A DNA stretch of 64,000 nucleotides from Phytophthora sp. 'mugwort' (Eukaryota > Oomycota > Peronosporomycetes > Peronosporales > Peronosporaceae), in contig JAUCEF010000005.1 of NCBI GenBank assembly GCA_033558025.1, positions 372,001 through 436,000 on the forward strand, read 5' to 3'. Under the pieces are notes generated by a model. It saw nothing but the letters and a program-made list of their open reading frames with translations. It did no database searches and was not told the origin of the DNA. Position numbers and translations under genes: made by a program. Of the stretch, positions 46,970 through 56,904 are shown piece after piece (positions within the stretch are counted from its first letter, which is position 1; every line of letters starts with the position of its first letter).

Positions 46970-47640
46970 ATTCAGCTCCTTCAATAAAGCGAGATATTAT
47001 GAGATATTAGAGATGTAATTAGAGAGAGATTGAGCTCCCTCAATACGCTAATTCACGTGAAGCTGGAAGGCGAGTGCAGCGGCAGTGCAATATCTGCAAA
47101 ATCAAGTGTTATTACTACTGCGTAGCATGCTCTGATCCGCAACTCCTCAACTAAGCGTGTTCTTCGGCGTATGCGGCCCAAGATCACAACACAAGTGCTT
47201 TAGCACGCACTTGGCTTCGCCTTCAATTTGAACTTTCTTTAATCTCCATTTGATATTCAATACAAACGTTTATATAAAATCTAATTCCTGCACGCGTACG
47301 GATAGGCTTGAACCCAAGCTACCTGTACGCTTTCGACCTCGTTACAAAGGATTAAAATATAGTTCGTACTGCTGTTCGTATAGAGGACCTTGAGTTATTC
47401 GCAACCCGACGGCCTTCTACCCTGTTAAAGTTGCTGATCATTATCGTATCCGTTGAAGTCGTTGGTCATCATCGTATACAAGTACATCCACAAGAGCTTT
47501 TACAGGCTATACACCAGGAAACACATTTTTAGCACACGAAGAAACTCGTTTTTTATTACAACATTACAGCAAAACAAACCAATCATTAAGATCTTTGATC
47601 GGCGCTCTCGCGTTGATAGGCTACCGGATGTTCAACTAGG
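46970..47640. other. Spacer, with part of the glycine-rich gene repeat
   Basis: From about 47,385 to 47,480 lies a copy of the word series GAGGACCTTGAG, CTACCCTGTTAAAG and GATCATTATCGTATCCGTTG, which elsewhere marks the intergenic part of the glycine-rich repeat. Then the 3' flank of gene A begins. No gene. Confidence 0.5.
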
Positions 47641-47659
47641 TAGCCTCGAGTCAACTAGT

Positions 47660-48285
47660 TTACTCCGAACGAAGCTTTCTGTATCCCTTCTGGGTAGCGG
47701 CACCAGTATTGGCAGCTCCATTCCCTGTAACCGTAGCCCCCGCATTTGCCGTCGCGCCGCCGCTGGCAGTACCGCCACACCGCCATTAGCAACCCCGGCG
47801 ACGCTTGGATCGGCAGCGCCTCCTAGCTCCACCCACACCCGCGCTGGTATCTGCCTTGCCCCCAACACCCGCGAAGCTGCCGACACCGGCCGTGCGACCC
47901 ACGCCTCCATTAGCAGTCCCACCCACACCGGCACCAGCGTTGCCGCCCACGCCAGCTCCGACACGGACAGTGCCTCCGACGCCTTTATTTCCGCCGGCAC
48001 CAGCCCCGCCGTATCCGTTGGCGATACCGCCGCCTCGTCCCCGCCCATACAGACCAGCTCCACCGTGAAGTCCACTCGCGCCAGCTCCATACAGGCCCGC
48101 ACCGCCAGCCCCGTACAAACCGGCACCGCCACCTACTTGGCACCACCATGGAGACCACCGCCGTACAAACCTGCACCGCCGTGGAGGAGTCCGAACGTCT
48201 GGGCGGCCTGTTCCTCGGCGCATGCACTGTTCTAGAGAGCCACGACGGCGACGCACAAGGCTGCGATTTTGTTGTTGTTGAACAT
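47660..48285 (-). pseudogene. Type A secreted glycine-rich protein gene, left-arm copy (broken)
   Basis: The start ATG is at 48,285 (minus): MFNNNKIAALCVAVVAL, then a TAG stop, then NSACAEEQAAQTFGLLHGGA, so the signal peptide is cut by a stop. A second break near 48,140 (after GGGLHGGAK) shifts the frame; the glycine-rich body continues in another frame (GAGLYGAGGAGLYGAGASGL to TVRVGAGVGGNAG). Another shift precedes the tail with TGNGAANTG and QKGYRKLRSE, which is also the ending of type B. The function of the family is unknown; length, signal peptide and Gly content suggest an extracellular or wall protein. A copy on the right arm carries the same stop. Start chosen by likeness to type B. 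Confidence 0.8.
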
Positions 48286-48340
48286 TTTTTTTCGCTTTCT
48301 TGTTCTTGAAATTCGTGAAGCTGTCGGCGTGAGCGCGAGT

Positions 48341-48360
48341 GAGGAAATGTGGAAATGAGC
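48341..48360 (-). promoter_or_regulatory. Oomycete core promoter (Inr plus FPR) of gene A, left arm
   Basis: On the minus strand this reads GCTCATTTCCACATTTCCTC, a full match to the oomycete initiator consensus GCTCATTYYNCAWTTT, and lies 56 bases upstream of the ATG. Confidence 0.85.
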
Positions 48361-49036
48361 GTCAGAAGATGCGACGGCCACAGCTCCAGGTTTTTGACCG
48401 CAAGGCAAACTTGGTCGACAGTCGATAGACGGACGAGTCTTGTGGAGTCACGGATGAGTTTTGTGCAAGTACTAGGACACCATAATGATCAACTACTTCA
48501 ACGGATACGATAATGATTATCTACTTAGCAGGGGTAGCTTTCGGGTTGCAAAAAACTTCAAGTTCCTGAATACAAAACGCAGTATAATTGATGGTTTTTG
48601 AAACGTTTATACGGATGTAAACACCCCTATTTTTTTTTCACTCTGCATATTTTAACGGCTGGGCTGCACTCGACGACTGGCAAACATTTTTTAGAGCTGG
48701 ATCAAACGACATCGGATGTTGCTGCTGTTGTGCGCACTGTAAAGGAAGGAGCAAGCACGACATTTTCGGCTGCAAGGTGGCGCTTGATTCTGCGGACGCG
48801 CCATGGAACAGCAAATATATGGAAAATCGCTAAGGAAACTCCACAAAATCTCACCGAATCGTAACCTCCGTTTGGATAAACACACCACCACATCAACCGC
48901 ACTTGACTGCTGGAAGATGGTCATCACGTCCGACTCTCTTCGGTTCGCCTGCATTTCTTGTGCAGAGGCGTCACCCTTGAACGCTCTTCAGTCCTCTTTC
49001 GCGTCAACTCGACGATGTGTCAGCCTGAAGCTCCCT

Positions 49037-49050
49037 CTCATTTCCAAATT
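49037..49050 (+). promoter_or_regulatory. Oomycete core promoter of gene B, left arm
   Basis: CTCATTTCCAAATT fits the Inr plus flanking-promoter-region consensus of oomycetes, 109 bases before the ATG at 49,159. Confidence 0.75.
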
Positions 49051-49158
49051 GACTCCTCCGAGCTCAATACGCAACGAAAAAAAACGACCTCCAGCACTCG
49101 AAATCTCTAAGCGTGCCGACTCAACTCTCAAGAACAACTCGAACTTCCGACTCCAAAC

Positions 49159-49761
49159 ATGTTCAACAGCAACAAGTTCGCGGTCCTGTGCCTCGCGCTC
49201 ATCGCCTTCTCCGGAGTCGTGAACGCCGAACAAGAAGCCGCCCAGACATTCGGACTCCTCCACGGCGGTGCAGGTTTGCTCGGCGGTGGTCTCCATGGTG
49301 GGTTCCATGGTGGGCTCCATGGCGGTGGTGGTGCTGGTTTATATGGGGCTGGCGGTGCGCGTCCTTGTGGACCTGGCGCCACCGGACTTCACGGCGGAGC
49401 TGGCGTTGGCGCCGGTCAGTATGGACCTGGACGTGGTGTCGGCTACGGCGTTGGCGGTGCAGGTGTCGGTGTCGGTGTCGGTGTCGGTGTTGGTGGGATC
49501 GGAGGCGCTGGAGGCACTGCAGGTGTGAGTGGAACTACCGGTGTTAGTACTGGTGTTGGAGGGGCTACAGGTGTTGGGGGCAATGCTGGTGTTGGCCGTG
49601 GAGCCAACGGGGCAACCAACGCCAATGCGCAGGCAAGCGCGACGGCCACGGCCACGGGAGCCGGCGGTGTGGGAAATACTGTCCAGCAGGGCACCGGAGC
49701 CGCGACTGGCGGTATGAGCAATACTGTCCAGCAAGGATACCGCAAGCTTCGGTCGGAGTAA
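49159..49761 (+). CDS. Type B secreted glycine-rich protein, 200 aa, intact
   Basis: The product starts with a classical signal peptide, MFNSNKFAVLCLALIAFSG, with likely cleavage after VVNA. A short EQEAAQTFGLLHGGAGL block is followed by a body of Gly/Ala/Val repeats: GGFHGGLHGGGGAGLYGAGG, five GV pairs (GVGVGVGVGV), GVSGTTGVSTGVGGATGVGG. An Ala/Thr-rich segment and two copies of NTVQQG complete it, the last in SNTVQQGYRKLRSE. No Cys-rich or RxLR motif is seen. The start is set by the signal peptide and by an initiator element 109 bases upstream. A near-identical inverted copy lies at 54,939 to 55,535. Function unknown; secretion is inferred, and a cell-wall or matrix role would fit the composition. 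It shares the 'QxGYRKLRSE' end with type A. Confidence 0.85.
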   Translation: MFNSNKFAVLCLALIAFSGVVNAEQEAAQTFGLLHGGAGLLGGGLHGGFHGGLHGGGGAGLYGAGGARPCGPGATGLHGGAGVGAGQYGPGRGVGYGVGGAGVGVGVGVGVGGIGGAGGTAGVSGTTGVSTGVGGATGVGGNAGVGRGANGATNANAQASATATATGAGGVGNTVQQGTGAATGGMSNTVQQGYRKLRSE

Positions 49762-49949
49762 AGTGAATCAAGCCGTCGGTTGTACGAAAGGCGGTCTGAG
49801 AGATTCATTAGGTGTCGATAGTCACGTTTTACGTGTCTGTTCGTGTTCGTTTTGGAGTAAAAGCAAATTAAATGTTTTACTTGTGCAGCTACGCTGTTTA
49901 GTTTTGATAAAAGGTTTTGTGCTGCCGACAAGCAGACGAAGTTGTCGCC

Positions 49950-50500
49950 AAATTCTTGACGATCTGGTAGTGAGTGAGTCTGTTTACTTCTTCCATGCTG
50001 GTGTAGTCATGTGAGCACCACGAGCTCGGCCGCCAGGAGCTAAGCCGTTGTTTGCTGGGAAGCCCCTAACGGGAGCTGTACGGGCTCACCCGACGGGAAG
50101 CCAAACCAGCAGGGATATCAGCAGCGTTAGACGGTGAGGTCATCCGATTATTGTCTCTGTAGAGAACGGGTTAACCAGCGCAGCAGCCCGCTTGGACAAC
50201 TTTTCTTCACCTGCTCAAACTGCAACGTATCCAGCGCATTAATGTCCTCGTTCACCTCCACAAGCGAAACACCACAAGGTGCGACGCGCAACACGATCTC
50301 AATGAATCGCAGCGAATTGCCCCATCGGCCGCTGTCAAAACATGTAAGAAGCGCTTGAGGACGTCAGGACATTAGGATATCCAGCTCAGTCCAGACGAAG
50401 AACATGTAAATCAGGAGTATTGAACAGCGAACTATTTTTTTTACTCACGACGCTACAGCAAAACAAGCACATCAATACGATCTTCGGTCGGCGCTCTCGC
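49950..50500. other. Spacer next to the left arm
   Basis: A minus-strand frame (about 50,345 to 50,160) reads FIEIVLRVAPCGVSLVEVNE and is followed by a stop; no family is recognised. From about 50,450 the 3' flank of a type A gene begins (shared with about 47,560 to 47,650). Confidence 0.35.
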
Positions 50501-50548
50501 GTTGATAGGCTACTGGATGTTCAACTAGGTAGCCTCGAGTCAACTAGT

Positions 50549-51583
50549 TCACTCCGAACGAAGCTTTCTGTATCCCTTCTGGGTAGCGGCACCAGTATTG
50601 GCAGCTCCATTCCCTGTAACCGTAGCCCCCGCATTTGCCGTCGCGCCGCCGCTGGCAGTACCGCCACACCGCCATTAGCAACCCCGGCGACGCTTGGATC
50701 GGCAGCGCCTCCTAGCTCCACCCACACCCGCGCTGGTATCTGCCTTGCCCCCAACACCCGCGAAGCTGCCGACACCGGCCGTGCGACCCACGCCTCCATT
50801 AGCAGTCCCACCCACACCGGCACCAGCGTTGCCGCCCACGCCAGCTCCGACACGGACAGTGCCTCCGACGCCTTTATTTCCGCCGGCACTAGCCCCGCCG
50901 TATCCGTTGGCGATACCGCCGCCTCGTCCCCGCCCATACAGACCAGCTCCACCGTGAAGTCCACCCGCGCCGCCTCCATACAGGTCCGCACCGCCAGCCC
51001 CGTACGAACCGGCAACCGAAGTACCCGCTTGACCATACTGTAGTTCTCGTGCATGTACTTGTTCAAGTACTTACCCAACGATCTTACGGCATTAGCCAGT
51101 TCAAGGCGAGAGCACTGCACCAATTACTGAAGACATCCCACGATAGCACGATACGGTACATTCGCATCGTTAACTTCCTCTGCATCCGAAGCTGCAGGCA
51201 AAGGAAGTTCACCAACGGCTTATGGTGTGGCTACCGCTCGACACTTATCCATGTTGAACCGGCTGAGAATCTTCTCGATGTAGCCGCGCTGTGATATCCA
51301 TATCGCCTCGCCCGAATGTAGTTGATCTCCACGCCCAACAATAAGTTCACGGCCCCAAAGTCCTTGGTCTTGAACTTGCGTTGCTCAAGCTCGCCCTCGA
51401 CAAGCTTGATGTTCTCCGCATTGGCGGCGCCTAGTCTGGCATCACCATGGAGACCACCGCCGAGTAAACCTGCACCGCCGCGTATGAGTCCTAACGTCTG
51501 CGCGGCTTCTTGTTTGGAGTTCACGGCTCCGGAGAGGTGGTGAGCGCGAGGCACAGGACTGAGAACTTGCTGGTGTTAAACAT
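50549..51583 (-). pseudogene. Chimeric glycine-rich gene (copy C): B-type head, copia RT middle, A-type tail
   Basis: Minus-strand order: the ATG at 51,583 opens MFNTSKFSVLCLAL, a type B signal peptide that soon ends at a stop. A shifted frame continues NSKQEAAQTLGLIRGGAGLL and GGGLHGDARLG, then, without a stop, passes into AENIKLVEGELEQRKFKTKD and FGAVNLLLGVEINY, which is copia reverse transcriptase. More copia sequence (RLELANAVRSLGKYLNKYMH, NYSMVKRVLR) runs to about 51,022. Directly after comes type A tail sequence, nearly identical to 47,660 to 48,115, ending RSE and stop at 50,549. The B-type 5' region upstream (51,590 to 52,370) lacks a good initiator. It cannot make one protein. Confidence 0.8.
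51022..51430 (-). mobile_element. Ty1/copia reverse-transcriptase fragment inside copy C
   Basis: The encoded blocks are KFKTKDFGAVNLLLGVEI (thumb region after YVDD) and QCSRLELANAVRSLGKYL (connection before RNase H). It differs in sequence from the copia at 40 to 44 kb, so it is from another family. No LTR adjoins it. Confidence 0.75.
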
Positions 51584-52375
51584 GTTTTGATCGAAGTCCA
51601 AGGTTCTTGAGGGTCGGCACGCTTATAGATTTCGAGTGCTGGAGGTGTTTTTTTTTTCGTTACATATTGAGCTTCGAGAGGAGGAGCTTCAGGCTGAAAC
51701 GCCGTCGAGTTGGCGCAAAAGAGGACTGAAAGAGCGTCCATCAAGGGGGGGGGGTCTCTGCTCAAGGAATGCAGGCGAACTGAAGAGAGTCGGACATGAG
51801 GACCATATTCCAGCAGTCAAGTGAGCTTGACGTGTTGGTGTGTTCATCCATATGTCCGGTCACCATTCGGTGAGGCTTTGTGGGGCTTTTTAGCGACTAC
51901 ATTTTCTGGTGGTCCTCTGAATCCAGGACCACCTTTCAACCGAAAATGCCATGCTTGCCCCCCCCCCCCCCCCTTTACAGTTCCCACAACAGCAATAACA
52001 TTCGGAGCCGTTTGATCCAGCTCTAATAAATGTTTGCCAGTCGTCGAGTGTTACCAAAATACTTGGCGGGATAATTACGTTGGTATAAACGTTTCAACCA
52101 CCATCAATTATTGTTAGTACTGCGGTCGTATTGAGGAACCTGAAGTTAGTCGCACTGTGTCCAGCTCGAAAGCCTTTTACTTTGTTAATGTAGCTGATCA
52201 TTATCGTATCCGTTGAAGTAGATGTCAGCACCATGTCCCAGTACATCCACAATACTCATCCGTGAGTCCACAAGACTCGTTCGTCTATCGACTGTCGACC
52301 AAGTTTGCCTTGCGCTAAAAACACTGGAAATGTGGCCGTCGAATCTTCTGACGTTCATTTGCACATGTACGTATT
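51584..52375 (-). repeat. Upstream and intergenic part of the glycine-rich repeat (copy C)
   Basis: Similar to 55,540 to 56,345 with many differences: GGAGGTGTTTTTTTTTTCGT, GAATGCAGGCGAACTGAAGA, ACATTCGGAGCC, GTCGACCAAGTTTGCCTTGC. The relic of the gene A initiator reads GTTCATTTGCACATG near 52,352. Poly-G (51,747) and poly-C (51,959 to 51,973) runs occur here. Similarity ends at about 52,375. Confidence 0.75.
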
Positions 52376-54750
52376 GTCCTGCAACTTGATAGTTTCTACC
52401 TTATGTTCGCCCACTGCCAAACAGTGAGGCGCCAATCGACCTGCGGTACATGGAAAACAGTTCCAGTTCGAGCAGACGCTGTGCATCCTCTGCTTCCTTC
52501 AATTCTCCACCGCTTTTGTGAGGTGCGTTTGGACACGATATATTTTTCTGGGTAGGCGATCTAGACAGGTAGCTGCAGAAGTTGAAGATGCCTCGAGCGA
52601 TGTACCCTTACTTTATCGGGACAAACTTCAAATCCAAATGTGAAATCTCCTTCCAAATTTGTTTAATGTTCTCTTGCATAACGTGAAGCATTCCCAATAT
52701 ATTTAGGTGTAATAATACTAGTAACGGAGCATCTCGGTCGCGTTGCTCCGTCGAGTTGCTCAGGGGGCCGACATCCGTCAACGCCTTCGCCATTGCAGTC
52801 CGACGACCTCGCCCAAGCTCAGCACTCACGAATTATTCTACTACCTCTGTAGAAAAAATCTACTTCATAAGATCGGAGTAGGAGGTAAAATTGCGGTTAT
52901 GTCGGCCGCCAACTCTCACTGCCACACTAAGCAGTAGCAGCGGATAGTACGGTAGCTGGGCGTCGCGCGCTAGACGACGACGCTAAGCACAAAAATCATG
53001 TGCACGGGCGTGCACCACGATTTGGTCGCCGGGCACCTGCATCAGTGAAGGCAGTTCCCGGTCTGTCATGATAACGACATCGTTGAAAACGTGCCCGCGG
53101 TCGATGCATGCAAGATCCGGCAGATCATACCCGTGAAGAGAAGATATCAAGAGCTGAGTATTATCATGTTTCAGATCGTATTCCCGAGTGGCATGAGTTT
53201 TCCAGCCACCTGGGTCGCGAATAGTTGCCGTGCACGTTCTCGCTGATGTTGACCCAGTCAGCGTAGGAGTACGGGGTGGGAACCAGCACGATGGCAAATC
53301 CGGCGATCAAGCCTCGCCCAATTCCACAGAGACCTGGTCCTGCATGACCAGGTCCAAAAATGGAGAAGAAGACGCTAGGTGCCGCCAAATATATCACCCA
53401 GGACGAGCACGATACGCGCGCCTTGTGGGTGCAGTTTGTTTGTTCAAATTGTTGTTGCGATCGTTGCCGCTATCTCACCCTTAATTGCGACCACGAACGC
53501 TAACTCCCTGCTATAAAAACCGTAGCTATTCCCAGGGCTAGGTGGCGATTGGGTCGTGGCTCACACCTGCTAACCTGTAACAAGTTAGCGTATAGTCACG
53601 TACTGGTCTCAGCTCCTGCGGATTAAGCGTTTAGTATGGGAGCTAAATCGTGTACCCTCACTTAATAGCATCTCTACCTGCACACGGCTGCCCTAATTCG
53701 ACTAGCTACAAAAACATTAATCCCACACGGTCTCATATTCTTTGAGGAGTTCGTGAGTAGAGGCTTTCTGCGAAAAAGTGCCCCCTGGCAAACGATTGTA
53801 GATGTCAACCCTAACCGTTCATGTCTCACTTGAGTAGAGGAAGCAAATTGAGGTAAGAAATAGCATAAAACGGAGACATACGGTTGTAACTGGGGACTTC
53901 GTCTCCAAATACTCTCGGCTAACACGTTAGCCCGGATACTGTACGGCTGGCGTACCGTAAAACTTATGTGCAAATGGACACGGCGTGTTCCTAGGCTCAT
54001 CTATACCGTTTTCTGGCCGAAATATTACTTTATTGATCACATACTGAAGAACTGGCAGCTCGACTAGTTAAACCGGTTTGCTTATTGAGGGCCTTTAGTT
54101 GGCTTGGGTTCGAGCCCCACCAAGACTAAAGAAGCAGGGTCTGCTGCTCGCTGTTTGTTATCCATGAATAGACGTTGCGCTTCGAGTCTCTCTATATTGA
54201 GCTCAGCATGCCAAATCATTTGGCTACCGTTTTTTGAGTGCAACAACGTATTTGCACTCAAAAATATACTTCAGCCTTCGTGTTGCATGTGTGTATATGT
54301 GTGGGCTTCGTCCGCCACTCTGTCAGATGAGGTCGGCCTGGCGGCTTGGTCTTGGGCATTATGCTTTGTGTTGACGGCTTCTTGACTGACTGACTGACTG
54401 GCTGAGAGCTTGTTCCAGCAGTTTGGTTAAATGACCGAATTGTGTCCTCAGTATTACGGTCGCTAATTGGCCACGTTGAAGATGTCCGTAAATGACCAAC
54501 GTTTGCTTGCACATAAGTTTTACTGCACTCGATGAAAATCAGTACAAAATCGAACTGAAATAGTATGCAGTGTCACAACACTGTCAGAATAGCACTTAAC
54601 ACCGTAAATCAAGCTTTAAAGCACTGGAAGTTTTGAAGTATGTTTTGCGGTTTTGCCAAAGGGGTACGAAACACGGCGATAAGCATCTATGGCTAACATC
54701 GGCGTCTTTTTGTATGCTCGCATGATTCGTGACTTGCAGATCGGAGATCA
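52376..54750. other. Spacer between the inverted arms, unidentified
   Basis: No firm gene. On the minus strand, frames with GGELKEAEDAQRLLELELFS (52,530 to 52,470), KALTDVGPLSNSTEQRDRDA (52,790), RGLIAGFAIVLVPTPYSYAD (53,315) and DLACIDRGHVFNDVVIMTD (53,120) look protein-like but fit no family I know. They may be decayed host or retroelement sequence. A tRNA B-box-like GGTTCGAGCCCC lies at 54,108 with an A-box-like word about 50 bases before it. TGAC repeats occur at 54,384 to 54,402. Confidence 0.35.
54231..54264. repeat. Perfect 13 bp inverted repeat
   Basis: TTTTTGAGTGCAA (54,231) and TTGCACTCAAAAA (54,252) are exact reverse complements with an 8 bp loop. It could form a hairpin; no role is known. 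Confidence 0.9.
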
Positions 54751-54938
54751 GGCGACAACTTCGTCTGCTTGTCGGCAGCACAAAACCTTTTATCAAAACT
54801 AAACAGCGTAGCTGCACAAGTAAAACATTTAATTTGCTTTTACTCCAAAACGAACACGAACAGATACGTAAAACGTGACTATCGACACCTAATGAATCTC
54901 TCAGACCGCCTTTCGTACAACCGACGGCTTGATTCACT

Positions 54939-55535
54939 TTACTCCGACCGAAGCTTGCGGTATCCTTGCTGGACAGTATTGCTCATACCGCCAGTCGCGG
55001 CTCCGGTGCCCTGCTGGACAGTATTTCCCACACCGCCGGCTCCCGTGGCCGTGGCCGTCGCGCTTGCCTGCGCATTGGCGTTGGTTGCCCCGTTGGCTCC
55101 ACGGCCAACACCAGCATTGCCCCCAACACCTGTAGCCCCTCCAACACCAGTACTAACACCGGTAGTTCCACTCACACCTGCAGTGCCTCCAGCGCCTCCG
55201 ATCCCACCAACACCGACACCGACACCGACACCTGCACCGCCAACGCCGTAGCCGACACCACGTCCAGGTCCATACTGACCGGCGCCAACGCCAGCTCCGC
55301 CGTGAAGTCCGGTGGCGCCAGGTCCACAAGGACGCGCACCGCCAGCCCCATATAAACCAGCACCACCACCGCCATGGAGCCCACCATGGAACCCACCATG
55401 GAGACCACCGCCGAGCAAACCTGCACCGCCGTGGAGGAGTCCGAATGTCTGGGCGGCTTCTTGTTCGGCGTTCACGACTCCGGAGAAGGCGATGAGCGCG
55501 AGGCACAGGACCGCGAACTTGTTGCTGTTGAACAT
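54939..55535 (-). CDS. Type B secreted glycine-rich protein, 198 aa, inverted copy, intact
   Basis: The product is the same as that at 49,159 except for one missing GV pair in the valine-glycine run (one GTGTCG hexamer fewer). The signal peptide (MFNSNKFAVLCLALIAFSG), the HGG and YGAGG repeats and the NTVQQGYRKLRSE end are unchanged. The initiator and upstream region are also identical. Intact copies on both arms suggest recent duplication or active gene conversion. Function unknown; secreted Gly-rich wall-type protein by inference. Confidence 0.85.
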   Translation of the reverse strand: MFNSNKFAVLCLALIAFSGVVNAEQEAAQTFGLLHGGAGLLGGGLHGGFHGGLHGGGGAGLYGAGGARPCGPGATGLHGGAGVGAGQYGPGRGVGYGVGGAGVGVGVGVGGIGGAGGTAGVSGTTGVSTGVGGATGVGGNAGVGRGANGATNANAQASATATATGAGGVGNTVQQGTGAATGGMSNTVQQGYRKLRSE

Positions 55536-55643
55536 GTTTGGAGTCGGAAGTTCGAGTTGTTCTTGAGAGTTGAGTCGGCACGCTTAGAGATTTCGAGTGC
55601 TGGAGGTCGTTTTTTTTCGTTGCGTATTGAGCTCGGAGGAGTC

Positions 55644-55657
55644 AATTTGGAAATGAG
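55644..55657 (-). promoter_or_regulatory. Oomycete core promoter of gene B, right arm
   Basis: Reads CTCATTTCCAAATT on the minus strand, 109 bases before the ATG; identical to the left-arm copy. Confidence 0.75.
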
Positions 55658-56333
55658 AGGGAGCTTCAGGCTGACACATCGTCGAGTTGACGCGAAAGAG
55701 GACTGAAGAGCGTTCAAGGGTGACGCCTCTGCACAAGAAATGCAGGCGAACCGAAGAGAGTCGGACGTGATGACCATCTTCCAGCAGTCAAGTGCGGTTG
55801 ATGTGGTGGTGTGTTTATCCAAACGGAGGTTACGATTCGGTGAGATTTTGTGGAGTTTCCTTAGCGATTTTCCATATATTTGCTGTTCCATGGCGCGTCC
55901 GCAGAATCAAGCGCCACCTTGCAGCCGAAAATGTCGTGCTTGCTCCTTCCTTTACAGTGCGCACAACAGCAGCAACATCCGATGTCGTTTGATCCAGCTC
56001 TAAAAAATGTTTGCCAGTCGTCGAGTGCAGCCCAGCCGTTAAAATATGCAGAGTGAAAAAAAAATAGGGGTGTTTACATCCGTATAAACGTTTCAAAAAC
56101 CATCAATTATACTGCGTTTTGTATTCAGGAACTTGAAGTTTTTTGCAACCCGAAAGCTACCCCTGCTAAGTAGATAATCATTATCGTATCCGTTGAAGTA
56201 GTTGATCATTATGGTGTCCTAGTACTTGCACAAAACTCATCCGTGACTCCACAAGACTCGTCCGTCTATCGACTGTCGACCAAGTTTGCCTTGCGGTCAA
56301 AAACCTGGAGCTGTGGCCGTCGCATCTTCTGAC

Positions 56334-56353
56334 GCTCATTTCCACATTTCCTC
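56334..56353 (+). promoter_or_regulatory. Oomycete core promoter of gene A, right arm
   Basis: GCTCATTTCCACATTTCCTC, a full consensus match 56 bases upstream of the ATG at 56,409. It is kept although the gene below is broken. Confidence 0.85.
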
Positions 56354-56408
56354 ACTCGCGCTCACGCCGACAGCTTCACGAATTTCAAGAACAAGAAAGC
56401 GAAAAAAA

Positions 56409-56774
56409 ATGTTCAACAACAACAAAATCGCAGCCTTGTGCGTCGCCGTCGTGGCTCTCTAGAACAGTGCATGCGCCGAGGAACAGGCCGCCCAGACGTT
56501 CGGACTCCTCCACGGCGGTGCAGGTTTGTACGGCGGTGGTCTCCATGGTGGTGCCAAGTAGGTGGCGGTGCCGGTTTGTACGGGGCTGGCGGTGCGGGCC
56601 TGTATGGAGCTGGCGCGAGTGGACTTCACGGTGGAGCTGGTCTGTATGGGCGGGGACGAGGCGGCGGTATCGCCAACGGATACGGCGGGGCTGGTGCCGG
56701 CGGAAATAAAGGCGTCGGAGGCACTGTCCGTGTCGGAGCTGGCGTGGGCGACAACGCTGGTGCCGGTGTGGGTG
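56409..56774 (+). pseudogene. Type A glycine-rich gene, right-arm copy (stop and truncation)
   Basis: It has the same opening as the left copy: MFNNNKIAALCVAVVAL then TAG, then the same frame break after GGGLHGGAK. The body is cut at about 56,774 (GAGVGDNAGAGVG), where a 131 bp repeat begins, so the tail QKGYRKLRSE is lost. The shared stop shows that the A gene was already broken before the arms were duplicated, or that gene conversion spread the stop. Confidence 0.85.
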
Positions 56775-56904
56775 AGGTGGAAATGGCATGTGCGTTAGCG
56801 TGAAAACGTGAGTGTATTCGACGTTTAGCACGTTGCGAGGTTCTGCCATTCTTGTCGCTTCAGCTCAAACACCGTCACTCCGTTGCGATGTTCCTTGTTT
56901 CCCA
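56774..56904 (+). repeat. Left 131 bp terminal inverted repeat
   Basis: From GAGGTGGAAATGGC to TTGTTTCCCA. Pairs with 58,623 to 58,753, with about eight differences. Confidence 0.85.

Larger units (their letters stand above)
47920..49949 (+). repeat. Left arm of a 2.03 kb inverted repeat
   Basis: It holds most of gene A (minus), the shared divergent promoter region and gene B (plus). Its reverse complement lies at 54,751 to 56,774. Compared by eye the arms differ only by a 6 bp GTGTCG unit and a few single bases (for example near 47,938 and 49,833). Similarity ends at GTTGTCGCC (49,949) and within gene A at about 47,920. Confidence 0.9.
54751..56774 (-). repeat. Right arm of the 2.03 kb inverted repeat
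   Basis: Reverse complement of 47,920 to 49,949, with gene B (minus) and the first part of gene A (plus). The outer end coincides with the start of the 131 bp terminal repeat at 56,774. Confidence 0.9.

Noticed and set aside
47805..48068. Proline-rich open frames opposite the glycine-rich genes (also at 50,694 and 54,769), with PPTPAPALPPTPAP-like text
   Set aside because: They are the antisense of Gly/Val codons of genes A and B; there is no start context or promoter of their own.
49128..49547. Arg/Trp/Cys-rich frames across gene B (RCRCRCRCRC)
   Set aside because: Shifted-frame reading of the GTGTCG hexamer; a shadow of the real gene.
54047..54125. A second tRNA or SINE head (GGTTCGAGCCCC)
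   Set aside because: The A-box match is weak and the spacing too long; only noted as B-box-like.
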